The notes beneath the pieces were generated by a model. That model did no database searches. It was not told the origin of the DNA and saw only the letters and a list, made by a program, of their open reading frames with translations. This document shows, piece by piece, positions 1 through 9,713 of a stretch of DNA of 17,017 nt. The number at the start of each line of letters is the position of its first letter. The first letter of the stretch is position 1. The stretch is from Ichthyophonus hoferi. Taxonomy: Eukaryota; Opisthokonta; Ichthyosporea; Ichthyophonida; Ichthyophonidae. The DNA lies in assembly GCA_002751075.1 (NCBI GenBank), contig NAOQ01000026.1, positions 277,172-294,188 on the forward strand, given 5' to 3'. Made by a program: the position numbers and the translations under genes.

Positions 1-3000
1 CTTTCATTCTCAACTTTTCTCTTTCCTCCCTCTCCTCCTCCTCTCTCTCGTCATTCTCCTCTCTCATTCTCAACTTTTCTCTTTCCTCCCTCTCCTCCTC
101 CTCTCTCTCCCTCTCCCTCTCCAATCTCTCCTCTCTCACTCTCACTGTCTCTCTTTGTTCCCTCTCCCTCTCCTCTGCCTCTCTTTCCTGTCTCTCCCTC
201 ATCCTGTTTCTCATATCCTCTTCCTCCCTCTCCATAGCTTCTTTCTTTTCTCTGCGGCGCCTACAGTGTATAATAGGTAGGTTAATATAGGACATAGTAG
301 ATAGTAGTACTACACAATCCCTATTATAATAGAATAAAACATGGTATACTATGCTTAGTGATATCTACACCGCACCATACCATATTATATTATAATATAT
401 AAAATACAACACATCATATTACACTACACTACCTTTCTTCTGCGGCCTTTTCAGCCTCCTCCTGTCGCATGATCTCCTGTATTATAAATATAGGTATATC
501 TGATTAGCCATTATATACACAAATTTTTAAAGGTTTATAATTTTTAATTTTTAAACCCAATTTAAAACCAATTTACTGCACTTGTGTCACTATGTGCGTA
601 TAGGTAGTATAGGTAGGATATTATACATAATAATAATAATACAATGCAAGAGGCCTGTTCAGCTCTCACTCTCTCACTCTATCTTTGTTATATTCCTTTG
701 CATACAATACTAGGTATATTGTATTGTTATATTCTTCATATACCACACCTTCCAGATCCTATCCTACCCTATCCTACCCTACCCTACCCTACCCTACCCT
801 ACCCTACCCTACCTACCTCGTACTGACCGGCCTCTCTCTGTCTCTCTAGTTGTTCTTGTTCGGCCCTTTCCCTATTCATTCTTTCTATTTGATCATGATC
901 ATCTTTCTTTTGTATATTTTCCATGAACGCCCTAGTATTTCCACCCATAATCTCTGCTCTCTGGTAAACAGATGACTGGATTGGATAATAGGATCACCGT
1001 AGAGTAAATAGACAGATCACCATAGACCAGGCCTATAAAGCCCCATGAAAATTAACAAAAGATTCCAATAATAGAATATTTACATAGATCAACATTTTCT
1101 CCTATGTATCTATTAGAATAGAGTTACCCTAGAATAAAGAGGTAAATCACCCTAGAGCAGGTATATAAAGCCCATTGAAAATTAACACAAGAGAATAATT
1201 ATAGACTATTACGTCAACAATTTCTCCGGCGTATAACTTAGAGCATACCAATGGTATAGCCTAGAAGAGTAGGTTAATTAATTAAAATGTATATATATAA
1301 TGATGGTTAAGTAGGACTCAAATGGAATGGTAGAGTGTATACCTATTCGTGTGTTCTACTATATAGTACATCCTATAATAGTCTATTGCATCATACTATA
1401 CCATATATACCATATATACCATATATACCATATCCTATCCTATCCTATCCTATCCTAACTGTACGGCACAGACACAATTACACGGTGTGGACCTACCACA
1501 GGCTTTATAGGAGCATAAAACTTGGAAGGATTTTCCTGGTCAACGTGGGCACTGTAGTCAGCCCCTGATGCCTGAGACACCTTTTCCATGATCACCTTAG
1601 GTTCCATATCGGTTTCATTACGGGCACTATGCACTACGTGATAGCTCTGCGTGGATATAGTACAGTAGATTAGCCATATATGGTAGGTGTGACGTCACAG
1701 TAGTGACACGTAGGGTGGGTAGAGGATCCTATAAGAGAGTAGGGATATAATGTTGAAATGGTAATAGGGTTGGTTGGAGGGGGTTGGTTGATTGCACCTT
1801 GAATAATAATAGCTAATTGTGGGGCATATATATACGTACATACATCATATATATATATATATACGTACATATACATACATACATACATACATCATATATA
1901 TATATATACGTACATATACATACATACATACATGCGTACATTCATATACATATACACACACATACAACCCACCTTAAACAGTTTCTTAATATCTTCAAGA
2001 TGTCTAGTAAAGTCTCCTTTGCGATTTTGTGGGGCTCCCTCACCACACTATAAAAGAGAATACAGCGAAAGAATAAAGAAAAATGAAATAATATAAGAGA
2101 AAGAGAGAGAACGTACCATGGTTGATTGGAAAATATATTGGTAGTTATTGTGTGATAATTAGCAAATAAATATCCATGCAAACACTGTAGATAATAGTAC
2201 TACAGGATATATCAATGCAATAAACTCGTACACTTGCTATGTTATAGACTGTATAGACTTTTCCCTCACTATAATAGAAGTCATTTCTCTTTCTTGGGTT
2301 TCATTATTATAGAAGTTTATTTATTTGTTATATTTATTAAGTAGAAAAAAAGTATAAAAGGTAGGTGGTGTACAGAATAACTAAATCAGTTGTAAATAGA
2401 ATAAAAAAGACCATGCCATGATATGCTGTATAATACAATATAATATGATATATGGTGCTTTAATAAAATACAAAATATAGCAGTAATAAAAATAATAAAA
2501 CATAATGTATGTGCATATACAGTATAATGATTATATAAACATATAACTGTCATATATGATTGTACAATGATACAACGCACAACAGTATTATAATACAAGA
2601 GTACCATAGTCAGATAGTGTGTTTGTATGCACTTACATATGAAATAAAAACAAATTTAAACAGGTTAGACTTTGTATCCTTCACTCTAGCGAAAGCATAT
2701 TGCACACGTCCATCACTAATAGCATAACTCAGACCATCCAGACCATCGTCTACAGGGGAAAGGGGAGAGGGAGAGGGAGCGACATGTACATGCATTGTAG
2801 TGTATTGTATGTGCAAATAAAGACATAGGTGTACACGTAGATAAAGAAATGAGCATGTGTTTGTATATGTAAAGGTGTGTATTTGGGTGTGGACACAAAG
2901 GTGGATGTTCATAGGGTTAATAATGCGGTAAAAAGTAGATAGATAATATATATATATATATACAGTCTCACTCTTAAAATAAATTATTATTATTATTAAT

Positions 3001-3819
3001 ATTATTGTCAACATGCCGATTAACATTACTACTGTTATTAATCTCACCATGCAAGCCTACACGTCAACCTTCCACTTATATTACTAGAATCTCTCTCCTC
3101 CCTCACCCTCCCCCTCCTACCTACCTCCAGTTTCAAGCACCTTCAGATCGTTTGTCTTTCCTTGATATGTAAATAAAGCCCTAATACAACAATGACTATT
3201 AAAACCTTCTCTTTCTCTTTTCCGTTGTCAACTTAGTTCCCTTTCCCCCCCTCCCTCTTCATACCCCATGTTAATAAACATTCAACCACTCCAATCTCCA
3301 TTTCCTTATGCAATCCTACACAAACCAACATGGGCATAAAGAAAATTGAACTGTGCTGAAGATTCAGATTCTCTATAAGGGTGTTTTTAATGGAAAACAA
3401 TAGCATACACATACATGTACATATCTCCTATTCATGTAAACTTTTATAAATGGTAAATAACATACTTTTTAGAAAAAGATATATATCTAACATTTCTTTC
3501 CCTTTCCCCATTACTAAATAATAATCATATGTATGGCTTATTTAAGAACATTACATAGGGTAATACAGTAACCATATGAATGTCGTATGTGACTGTACAG
3601 CAGAATATACCATTATTATTTATTATGTTGTATTATGCAAGTATATTATTATACTAGTATACCATTATGTTGTCATATTATTATACTGCTATACTACTAT
3701 ACTATTATATAATGGCACTACTATAGCACGCCATACCAATCAGTATCAGTATCGGGGTCAAGGACATCCTTGTACGCCTTCATCAATTCAGCACTGTTTA
3801 CGCTTAGGTTGACCGCCAT
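1..3819 (-). CDS. DBNL: Drebrin-like / ABP1 actin-binding protein, 5' eight exons (partial at 3' end)
   Basis: Eight exons on the minus strand: 3737-3819, 3125-3180, 2637-2749, 1973-2047, 1497-1646, 817-960, 433-476 and 1-260 (continuing off the edge). All introns are GT..AG and phases agree, giving 308 uninterrupted codons. The ATG at 3819 has a strong context (A at -3, G at +4). Residues 1 to about 115 form an ADF-homology domain: MAVNLSVN start, W28-ALFTYQG, VQYAFARVKD, then KFVFISYCGEG. About residues 115-145 carry EPKVIMEKVSQASGADYSAH, closely matching the segment after the ADF-H domain in animal drebrin-like proteins. Residues 160-308 are Glu/Arg-rich and predicted helical, longer than I recall for mammalian DBNL. 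Known family role: binds F-actin and links it to endocytosis and signalling through a C-terminal SH3 domain. No SH3 is visible here, so it should lie left of position 1. A drebrin proper, lacking SH3, remains possible. Confidence 0.92.
5..109. repeat. 60-bp tandem duplication inside the Glu/Arg-rich exon
   Basis: Bases 5-49 recur without change at 65-109, a period of 60 bases, so the reading frame is kept. On the minus strand both copies encode a 17-residue block, REEEEREEREKLRMR plus flanks. This expands the helical linker by 20 residues and looks like in-frame repeat growth within the drebrin-like gene. Confidence 0.85.
756..815 (-). repeat. GGGTA pentamer array next to a splice donor
   Basis: On the plus strand ACCCT is repeated seven times without interruption at 776-810, with further ATCCT/ACCCT units from 756. 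On the transcribed (minus-sense) strand this is a run of GGGTA units beginning within a few bases of the donor GTAGGT of the drebrin-like exon at 817-960. Eight GGG runs separated by short loops match the consensus for a G-quadruplex in the pre-mRNA. It is not the animal telomere repeat TTAGGG. Confidence 0.85.
981..1232. repeat. Two diverged 120-bp tandem copies in a drebrin-like intron
   Basis: The TATAAAGCCC motif with the following TGAAAATTAACA recurs 120 bases apart (about 1034 and 1154). The flanks align on both sides: ATCACC-TAGA upstream, and TCAACA..TTTCTCC..GTAT downstream near 1088 and 1214. The copies differ at many positions, so this is an older tandem duplication inside the intron 961-1496. 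No coding potential was seen. Confidence 0.7.
1392..1457. repeat. Adjoining 9-mer and pentamer arrays (ATACCATAT and TATCC)
   Basis: About four units of a 9-base repeat (ATACCATAT) run to about 1430 and pass directly into five TATCC units at 1431-1455, within the intron 961-1496 of the drebrin-like gene. The transcribed sense is GGATA, one base away from the GGGTA array in the next intron. Confidence 0.8.
1690..1697. promoter_or_regulatory. CRE-like palindrome TGACGTCA
   Basis: An exact 8-base consensus for CREB/ATF-type bZIP factors, in the intron 1647-1972 of the drebrin-like gene. One of four exact copies in the window. Function is inferred from the consensus only. Confidence 0.35.
1831..1968. 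repeat. Compound microsatellite (TACA, TA, CA) with a duplicated unit
   Basis: The pattern ACATACAT-C-(AT)n-ACGTACATATACATAC occurs twice in succession, followed by mixed TACA and CACA units. It fills most of the 5' half of an intron (minus sense) and stops just short of the exon at 1973-2047. Apparent ORFs here are repeat translation only. Confidence 0.85.
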
Positions 3820-4800
3820 GTTGCCTGTAGCAGCAAAGCTGGTTAACTAAAATGTAATAAAAGTTATGTATATTATACGTTATTTTATGTTATGATATAT
3901 AAGCTATATATTTTATGTTAGGGTATGTGTGTTATGCTATGCTGTGTGTGTTGTTATACTACGTGTGTTATTTGGATTATGGTGGGTTTTCAAATAAGCA
4001 AAGAAAACAGTGTCTTTCAGTTTCTTCTATAAGCACGTCCTATATGTTGGAAAATATTATACTTACTTTGCTAACTTGTGATATATGTATATAAATATAT
4101 AAATGAATTATTATGTTTATATAATGTTTAAATTATCACCGTAGTAATGAAACGGAAAAAAAAATTGCAATGAAAATAATAAAAAATATAACCATGTTTG
4201 ATAGTTAAATAAGACACATCAATGATTGGACATATTTTAAGTTAGTGCCTGATTTTGCTATATTATAATTGGCTATAAATAATTTAATCATTTAGGTTTA
4301 AGCAATAAACCAATGGAATCATTTTAAATAAATTCCTATATAATATGAAACATTGCCTCTAGCCTTATATGGCTATTATTTTTGAATTGTTTTGGTTTCT
4401 GGATTTGACTTTCATAATCATTTAGTAAACCAAATAACAAATAGTAACATTATATATTATAAAACTTTAGACATGATTTATTTAATAAAAATATAATAAG
4501 TTGTATTTAAATATTGTTATAATTGAGTTCTTCACCACGCTCAGATAGATTATCCTTTATTATTGTTATTATTTTTTCTACATTTGGTTATAGTTACAAA
4601 TTATAATTAATAGGAAGTTGTTTTGTTATCCAAACAACTACTGGTGTATGACCTAGAGGTTAAGTATTTCATTACACAACAAGCCAATCAAAATTTTACA
4701 CATATACCTATTGGTGTTTCTTTATTATACATACATAATAAATTCCAAAAACAATAATAAAGTTATTGTCTACTGTGACTATTTACTACTACAGTTTTCT
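3820..4800. other. AT-rich intergenic / upstream region of the drebrin-like gene
   Basis: No exon, tRNA or recognisable element was found on either strand. It holds TTATG/TGTG-rich simple sequence at 3860-3980 and long A/T runs. It should contain the 5' leader and promoter of the drebrin-like gene on the minus strand, but no TATA box or initiator could be placed with confidence. Confidence 0.4.
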
Positions 4801-4919
4801 GCCATTAACTTTATATGGGGTCTTTTGATTCTTAAGTGGTAGAAATAGTCAGGTCTGGCACAGTTAAACTATTAAAAAATACTTCTATAGTGTCTATCTA
4901 CAATCTAGTTACACTGTAT

Positions 4920-4968
4920 CTCAAAAATGTAATTCAGTACAACAAATATTACTTTTGTTGTCAAAGAA
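4920..4968. repeat. Diverged repeat, copy A (partner 6395-6443)
   Basis: Contains AATTCAGTACAACA followed by TACTTTTGTT. The same core recurs at 6405-6435 with scattered substitutions. Copies are in the same orientation. Confidence 0.65.
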
Positions 4969-5149
4969 GCTGGTATAAGCATATGTTGTGTTTACTTTGT
5001 ATGTATTATAAGTGTTTAGAGAACATGTGTAGGTTAGGAACATCACATTACTTAGAGTTTGGGTCTAATTAATTGATAGTAATGACCTTTATGTAAGGTT
5101 CATTACTTTAACAGTGTGATACATTATTAAATGTTTTTATCACGCTTAA

Positions 5150-5214
5150 AACTTATAGCAATCTGTGTTAATTTTAGCGACTTGTTCACAGGCTTCGAGG
5201 TCGCCAATTAATGT
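5150..5214. repeat. Diverged repeat, second pair, copy A (partner 7222-7287)
   Basis: Begins ATAGCAATC, then TTTTA..GACTTGT, ACAG.CTT.GA and ends CCAATTA. The partner at 7222-7287 has the same landmarks in order at roughly 70% identity by eye. Both strands translate into similar short peptides in the two copies, so coding origin cannot be decided from this pair. Confidence 0.6.
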
Positions 5215-5306
5215 GGACTATATATATATTAAGATATTGTTTATCAAATATTAAATTAATGCGAAGTTTTGGGTCACGAACGTATTCGTATTTTCTTATA
5301 ACGGTA

Positions 5307-5320
5307 GTGTACATGTACAC
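5307..5320. promoter_or_regulatory. 14-bp perfect palindrome GTGTACATGTACAC
   Basis: A perfect dyad in a locally GC-richer patch (about 5270-5400) of otherwise AT-rich intergenic DNA. It could be a dimeric transcription-factor site or chance; no gene start is close. Confidence 0.25.
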
Positions 5321-6394
5321 AAGCATGCGAAGTTGCCACATATACCTGTGTGTGCCGAGGGACGCATAAGTGTGAGCAGCCGGGCTTTTATTATTGTTTT
5401 TTGTTTTCTTTTACACTTCGTTTTACAGTGGATGTTATTTTTTGGTTAACACCCGTATGGCTGTGTTTAATAATCTAAACGGAACCAATCATAAATACTC
5501 TTACTGGTTAATACAATTCATGTAAGATTATACTACTGTTTCCTTATCTGAATAACTCATTAGTTAATTAGTGAATCGTAGTGTACAAGCACTTACTAAT
5601 ACTAACTGTTTACACACTACTTATCGACAAAATCAATCTGAAACATGCGTTCATTCTAAATTAACGATCTTGTAACTAAACTTTATTACTTAGATATAGG
5701 CGCTTATAAAGATATACTCAAAGTTTATTTCATACATTTCATTTGTAATGTATGTAAACAATCATAAATATTAGGAAACCAATTTGGTTTTAAGTTATGT
5801 GTACGAATATAGTAAGATTTGCTATGTATTCCTTAGTTCAATCCCATACTGGATCATGGCTGTAACCTAATTAAAATAGTAGAGTAAGAGGTGCAACAAC
5901 AATAGGAACATCCCCTTACAACATAAAAAAAGTTTAAAGTCTAATCCACAGTTTAGTTTTTAGGACTATGTTAAGTGACTGCAGGCCAGTTACCTCAAGC
6001 AAAACTATATAACTAAAACTCGGGTCTGTATAAAGGACCAACAATTATGTATACTAAGAAATGTTGTTTGAGCATGTAGTAGAAGTAATCTCTTTATTAT
6101 AGTTATGACTAGAAATCGAAACATAAGTTCGCCTAAGACGACATTTGTCGCAAACGTAGATTATTACTAACTCTCATCATGCATGCCCAGTCCATAATAA
6201 TAGATAATAAAATGAGAGTAACATTTACTACCGACTTTGAAGAATATACTGCAGTTAACAACAGTCTACTCAATAAAATTTTTCTTCTGTCAGATTTTTA
6301 TCTTGACTACTTTTCAAAGTATAGTCTTAAATCAACAAGCTCAGAGAAACAATACTATTTTGACCAAGAATGCAACAAGTGCTTTTTTCCCCAA

Positions 6395-6443
6395 TAGTCA
6401 AATGCAATTCAGTACAACAGATACTACTTTTGTTTTCAATAAA
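6395..6443. repeat. Diverged repeat, copy B (partner 4920-4968)
   Basis: Shares AATTCAGTACAACA and TACTTTTGTT with copy A in the same orientation. It lies at the end of a 69-codon open frame (6237-6446) that shows NNT and NAT sequons. In copy A the equivalent frame has a stop, so any coding origin would be decayed. Confidence 0.6.
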
Positions 6444-6868
6444 TAAATTTAAAATTACAATATTCAATGTATTATTAAGTATTTCAATTTTTAATTTTTC
6501 ACAAATAAATAGAAAATAAACAAATAGCCGAATTTAATAGTTATCATATATTATTATTATTATACTATTATTAATAATACTTCAGCTCTTCTCGGTTTTA
6601 TTATTCTTTTGTCTAGAGTGTAAAAATATAAAAGAAAATAATACATAGTTGTGGTTAGAACCCATAATAAAAGTAAATAAATTGTAGCAGCCAGGCATGC
6701 ACTGTAAACATGATATTACACTTGATTTACACAGTTGAACTGGGCCACTAGATAAAAGATAAATTTCTCATGATACTTTAGACTGTCTATAAATGTTTTT
6801 TATGGAATATTAATTAATTCAATAGCATTCCTATAATTTCTCATATATTATTTATTTAATAAAAACAA

Positions 6869-6972
6869 GTCATATATGTATATTAATGTAATTAAGTCGT
6901 ATATATATTAATATAATTAAGCCATATATTTATTAATGTAATTAAACCATCTATGTATATTAATGTAATTAA
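6869..6972. repeat. Minisatellite, four units of 25-27 bp
   Basis: Units at 6869-6895, 6896-6920, 6921-6945 and 6946-6972, each starting G/A-(T/C)C and ending TTAAT(G/A)(T/A)AATTAA. The copies differ by a few substitutions and a 2-base length difference. Four short AT-rich units without unique spacers rule out a CRISPR reading. Confidence 0.85.
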
Positions 6973-7221
6973 AATAGCTAGCATGGGTTAGTAATATTAT
7001 GTATAATCATACTAATTTTTATTTCTCTATTATAACTATATCTGTTCTTATATTGCTCTATTATACCTATATACCTATATACCTATATTGTTATATTTAT
7101 GTGTAATAGTCCTATATACATATCATTTGTATTAAATAAATTAATTAGTTAATGATCTGATCTTATATACACAACTATACATACAACTATGTATATATTT
7201 AATATCCGTATATATAAATAT

Positions 7222-7287
7222 TATAGCAATCAGCAGTAGTTTTAATGACTTGTCTACAGACTTTGAAATCTCCAATTAGATGTTGTT
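7222..7287. repeat. Diverged repeat, second pair, copy B (partner 5150-5214)
   Basis: See copy A for landmarks. An 81-codon minus-strand frame (7199-7444) spans it and continues well outside the repeat. I do not recognise the protein, and with no diagnostic motif it is not called as a gene. Confidence 0.55.
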
Positions 7288-7717
7288 TAGAGGTGTCTTT
7301 TGTTGGGATAGCAATAGAAACAATATTTAGCTCTAATCCACTTTCAATAGAAAGAAGAGATAAATTCCATGTAAGAGGAGCGTATAATGGTCTTATTTTC
7401 AGTTGCCTAAAGTATTCTTCTAAAAAATGAGGAGAGACTCCCACCTTAATATACTTAAATGTGTTCGCAGGCAGTAATAATACAGCGTGAATGATTAGTG
7501 AAGGGTGCTAAGACTGTGTATATGTAATAGTTACTGTTATTATTAAAAGTAACTAAACAGTTTGTATTTTCAACAGGAGAAAGATTTAAACATTGGTAAT
7601 TATGATCAAGTGCCAACAAAGAACTGGATACTACAATAAAATACGATGGCTACAGAATAAAAGTCAAGTACCTGTTAACCATTAATGTGAGTATATATGT
7701 AACATATTGTTAACAAG

Positions 7718-7827
7718 GTATGGGAAACGCAAAGCTTTGTTTATAATAGTTAGTATGTCATTATCGATGTCTTTATTTGTTGTTTTCATTACTTTTATCT
7801 TTTTCACAACTCTTATTCATCACGTAG
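7718..7827 (+). other. Possible exon encoding a transmembrane helix
   Basis: An open segment between a plausible acceptor (AACAAG at 7712-7717) and a good donor (GTAAGC at 7828). It encodes GKRKA followed by about 25 hydrophobic residues (LFIIVSMSLSMSLFVVFITF and on) ending in HH. Positive charges before a hydrophobic helix suit a membrane anchor. No partner exon with matching phase was found on either side: the next upstream acceptor/donor segment (7577-7686) is not open in the needed frame. It may be a relic, or chance hydrophobicity from T-rich DNA. Confidence 0.2.
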
Positions 7828-7829
7828 GT

Positions 7830-8511
7830 AAGCGAGGATTGTTCCATATTTCAATTCAAAATAGAAGCAGTTATATAGATCCTTATTGGCTAATTTGGTT
7901 TACATGAGACCAGTAAAGCCTACTAAAATTGCTTGATCATAACTTGATCTTCACTCCTTAGTTGGTCTAACATATATTTCCTTTTTGGATAATTTTTTTA
8001 GCTAATGTTTGCATCATCCAATCGCTCATTTCCAGTTAATATATGTTGGCGCAAATCATTTCATCTGACTCGGAGTATTGTTAAAACGACTAATATTGGA
8101 CTAATAATTTCATGATCTGTTTGTTGCCAGCTTATCAGATATACCACATGTTCCTTTAGGGTTGACGGTCTTGCAAACAAAGTTTATAAGCATTAATATT
8201 ACTACTGTAGTGGTCACAACAATTTACAAGGGTAAATTGTAAAAATGTTGAGAAATAGTAATACTGAGACTCCTCTAAACCACAACGGGAAACGACTTGG
8301 GTTTGAGGTCTCAGGATCAACAAGCAGCCAAAATGCTCTAGACTCGACAACCCATGAGTGCTGACTCTAATTCACTATCGTCACAATATCATGCTAACCT
8401 GGCAGTGATAGATTACTTTGTGGATTCAATATATCAGATAAAAAAAGAAATCAGTAAAAATAAATGTTACTAGTATTATTATTGCTCTTATTACGTCATT
8501 ATTTCTTCATA
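7830..8511. other. Intergenic stretch without a supported gene
   Basis: Mixed-composition DNA, somewhat less AT-rich than its surroundings. A 64-codon minus-strand frame (8156-8350) shows no recognisable motif and no splice partners. Nothing else could be supported. Confidence 0.35.
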
Positions 8512-8815
8512 TTACCATCTCCTGGGGTGCTGTGTAAAACTTGCTAGTGTTTCAGGCAGCATTAGATTGCTGTGCCTTATTGCTGTACTGGCGATGAGCC
8601 TTTTAATCTGGGTTGTTCATTTTTGACCTCGAGTTGAACGTGAAAGTCCTCAGGGCTCCATAAAGCCCCAAATTCCTTGCCATCTTCGGCTCATTTATTT
8701 TGTCATCAGGCTTCTTGAAAAGTTTCTCCTATTTGTTACTCTCATGTTGAACTTTAAATTTCAGCCCGCCTGCTCCTTACGATGAGCGGCTTTTAATCTG
8801 GTCCATAAACAATAA
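8512..8815. repeat. GC-richer island with internal direct repeat
   Basis: CGATGAGC..CTTTTAATCTGG occurs at 8592-8611 and 8780-8801, differing by a two-base insertion. The pair brackets about 170 bases that are clearly richer in G and C than the flanks. A second short motif, GTTGAAC, also occurs twice inside (about 8632 and 8747). A fragment of a short interspersed element is possible, but no tRNA-like promoter boxes or tail were identified, so the family is not named. Confidence 0.4.
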
Positions 8816-9426
8816 ATATGATTGGATATCATTTTAATATGAAGGAGACCCAGCTTAACTATTCATACAGGAAATTTGATAGTGAATAAAATATTATGTT
8901 TCAATAAAAGAGCTTCAAGATCAAAAAACCAAAAAAATAACAAAAAAAATAACTGCGCTTAAAATATAATAATATTTAATTAAAACAAAAGCCATATTTT
9001 AATATAAATTAACTATTACTAATATTTCACACAAAATAGATGGTTTTAAAAGCACACCAATAGGAAAAAAGGATTTTAATTGACTGTTGGCGTATTGCAT
9101 TTTAATTACAACCTGTAGCCAATAAAAACACCAAATATTAAAAGACGATAAACCGATAAACGGACTTACATTCCCCTATAGATAGCAGTTACTACGTGAT
9201 TATTATGTTGATTTTATTATTACTATTATTATTATTAGTAGTATTGCTACCGTACTACTATTATTGTTATTACGGAATCTTTTATACTTAACTACTATAC
9301 TAGTTTTGTGTATCGGTTTTCGTTAGATGCAATAGAAACAATAAATAAATTTAATACCTGGTATACCTAGTTTTATTACACTTACAGCCATACACACTTA
9401 CTTGCAAGTAAGTACGTAGATATGTA
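8816..9426. other. AT-rich stretch upstream of the single-exon gene
   Basis: Contains A-rich runs at 8920-8950 and an ATT/TAC trinucleotide patch at about 9213-9273 with a small hairpin (AGTAGTA / TACTACT). No gene or element could be supported. Confidence 0.4.
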
Positions 9427-9434
9427 TATATAAA
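9427..9434 (+). promoter_or_regulatory. TATA-box-like TATATAAA upstream of the single-exon gene
   Basis: Lies about 135 bases before the ATG at 9569, a plausible distance for a promoter with a short leader. The region is so T/A-rich that chance matches are common, so this is weak. Confidence 0.25.
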
Positions 9435-9469
9435 CCTACACCTACACAGCCAAACAAAAACACACACAT

Positions 9470-9497
9470 AATATATATATATATATATATATATATA
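9470..9497. repeat. (TA)n microsatellite in the 5' flank
   Basis: About 14 TA units preceded by a short CA run, between the TATA-like site and the start codon at 9569. It may lie within the 5' untranslated leader. Confidence 0.9.
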
Positions 9498-9560
9498 CTA
9501 TTTTACTATCGTACTATATATTTATACACACACCTGCTATCGTATTATATAAATAAATCC

Positions 9561-9713
9561 ATGCAATCATGTCGAGTCTTTCTCGTTGTGCATCAAACCC
9601 TGCCGTCAGGCCTGTCAATAAACCGAGGCTTACAAGTTCTACAAACTCCTTACTACTTGATGAAAGTGAATTTGAAAGCATTTCACTCCAAAATGATCCC
9701 TACATTTATGTAA
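9561..9713 (+). promoter_or_regulatory. Upstream ORF overlapping the start of the 260-residue gene
   Basis: An ATG eight bases before the main ATG opens a 50-codon frame that runs over the main start in a different frame and stops at 9711-9713. Ribosomes using it could not reinitiate at 9569. Its context is weak (T at -3), so leaky scanning to 9569 would be expected. Confidence 0.4.

Noticed and set aside
644-826. 60-codon plus-strand frame ending in LPYPT repeats
   Set aside because: It is the complement of the GGGTA array and intron sequence; no gene features.
1817-2053. 78-codon plus-strand frame rich in Tyr, Ile and His
   Set aside because: It is translation of the TA/CA microsatellite plus the antisense of a real drebrin-like exon.
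2610-3050. 146-codon minus-strand frame
   Set aside because: Only 2637-2749 is a drebrin-like exon. The upstream part is intron, as shown by the CCCCTGTAG acceptor at 2750 and the matching phase from exon 3125-3180.
4836-5072. 78-codon plus-strand frame
   Set aside because: Starts at GTG, has background AT-rich composition and no motif; the repeat it overlaps is read in a different frame in its partner copy.
5835-5846. AGTTCAATCCC resembling a tRNA/SINE B box
   Set aside because: No matching A box, no cloverleaf and no acceptor stem could be built around it.
6869-6972. CRISPR-like spacing of short repeats
   Set aside because: Units are contiguous without unique spacers, and the window is clearly eukaryotic.
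7577-7686. Possible exon between TTTTCAACAG and GTGAGT
   Set aside because: The splice sites look good, but the frame that would join to the helix exon at 7718 is not open and no protein similarity is visible.
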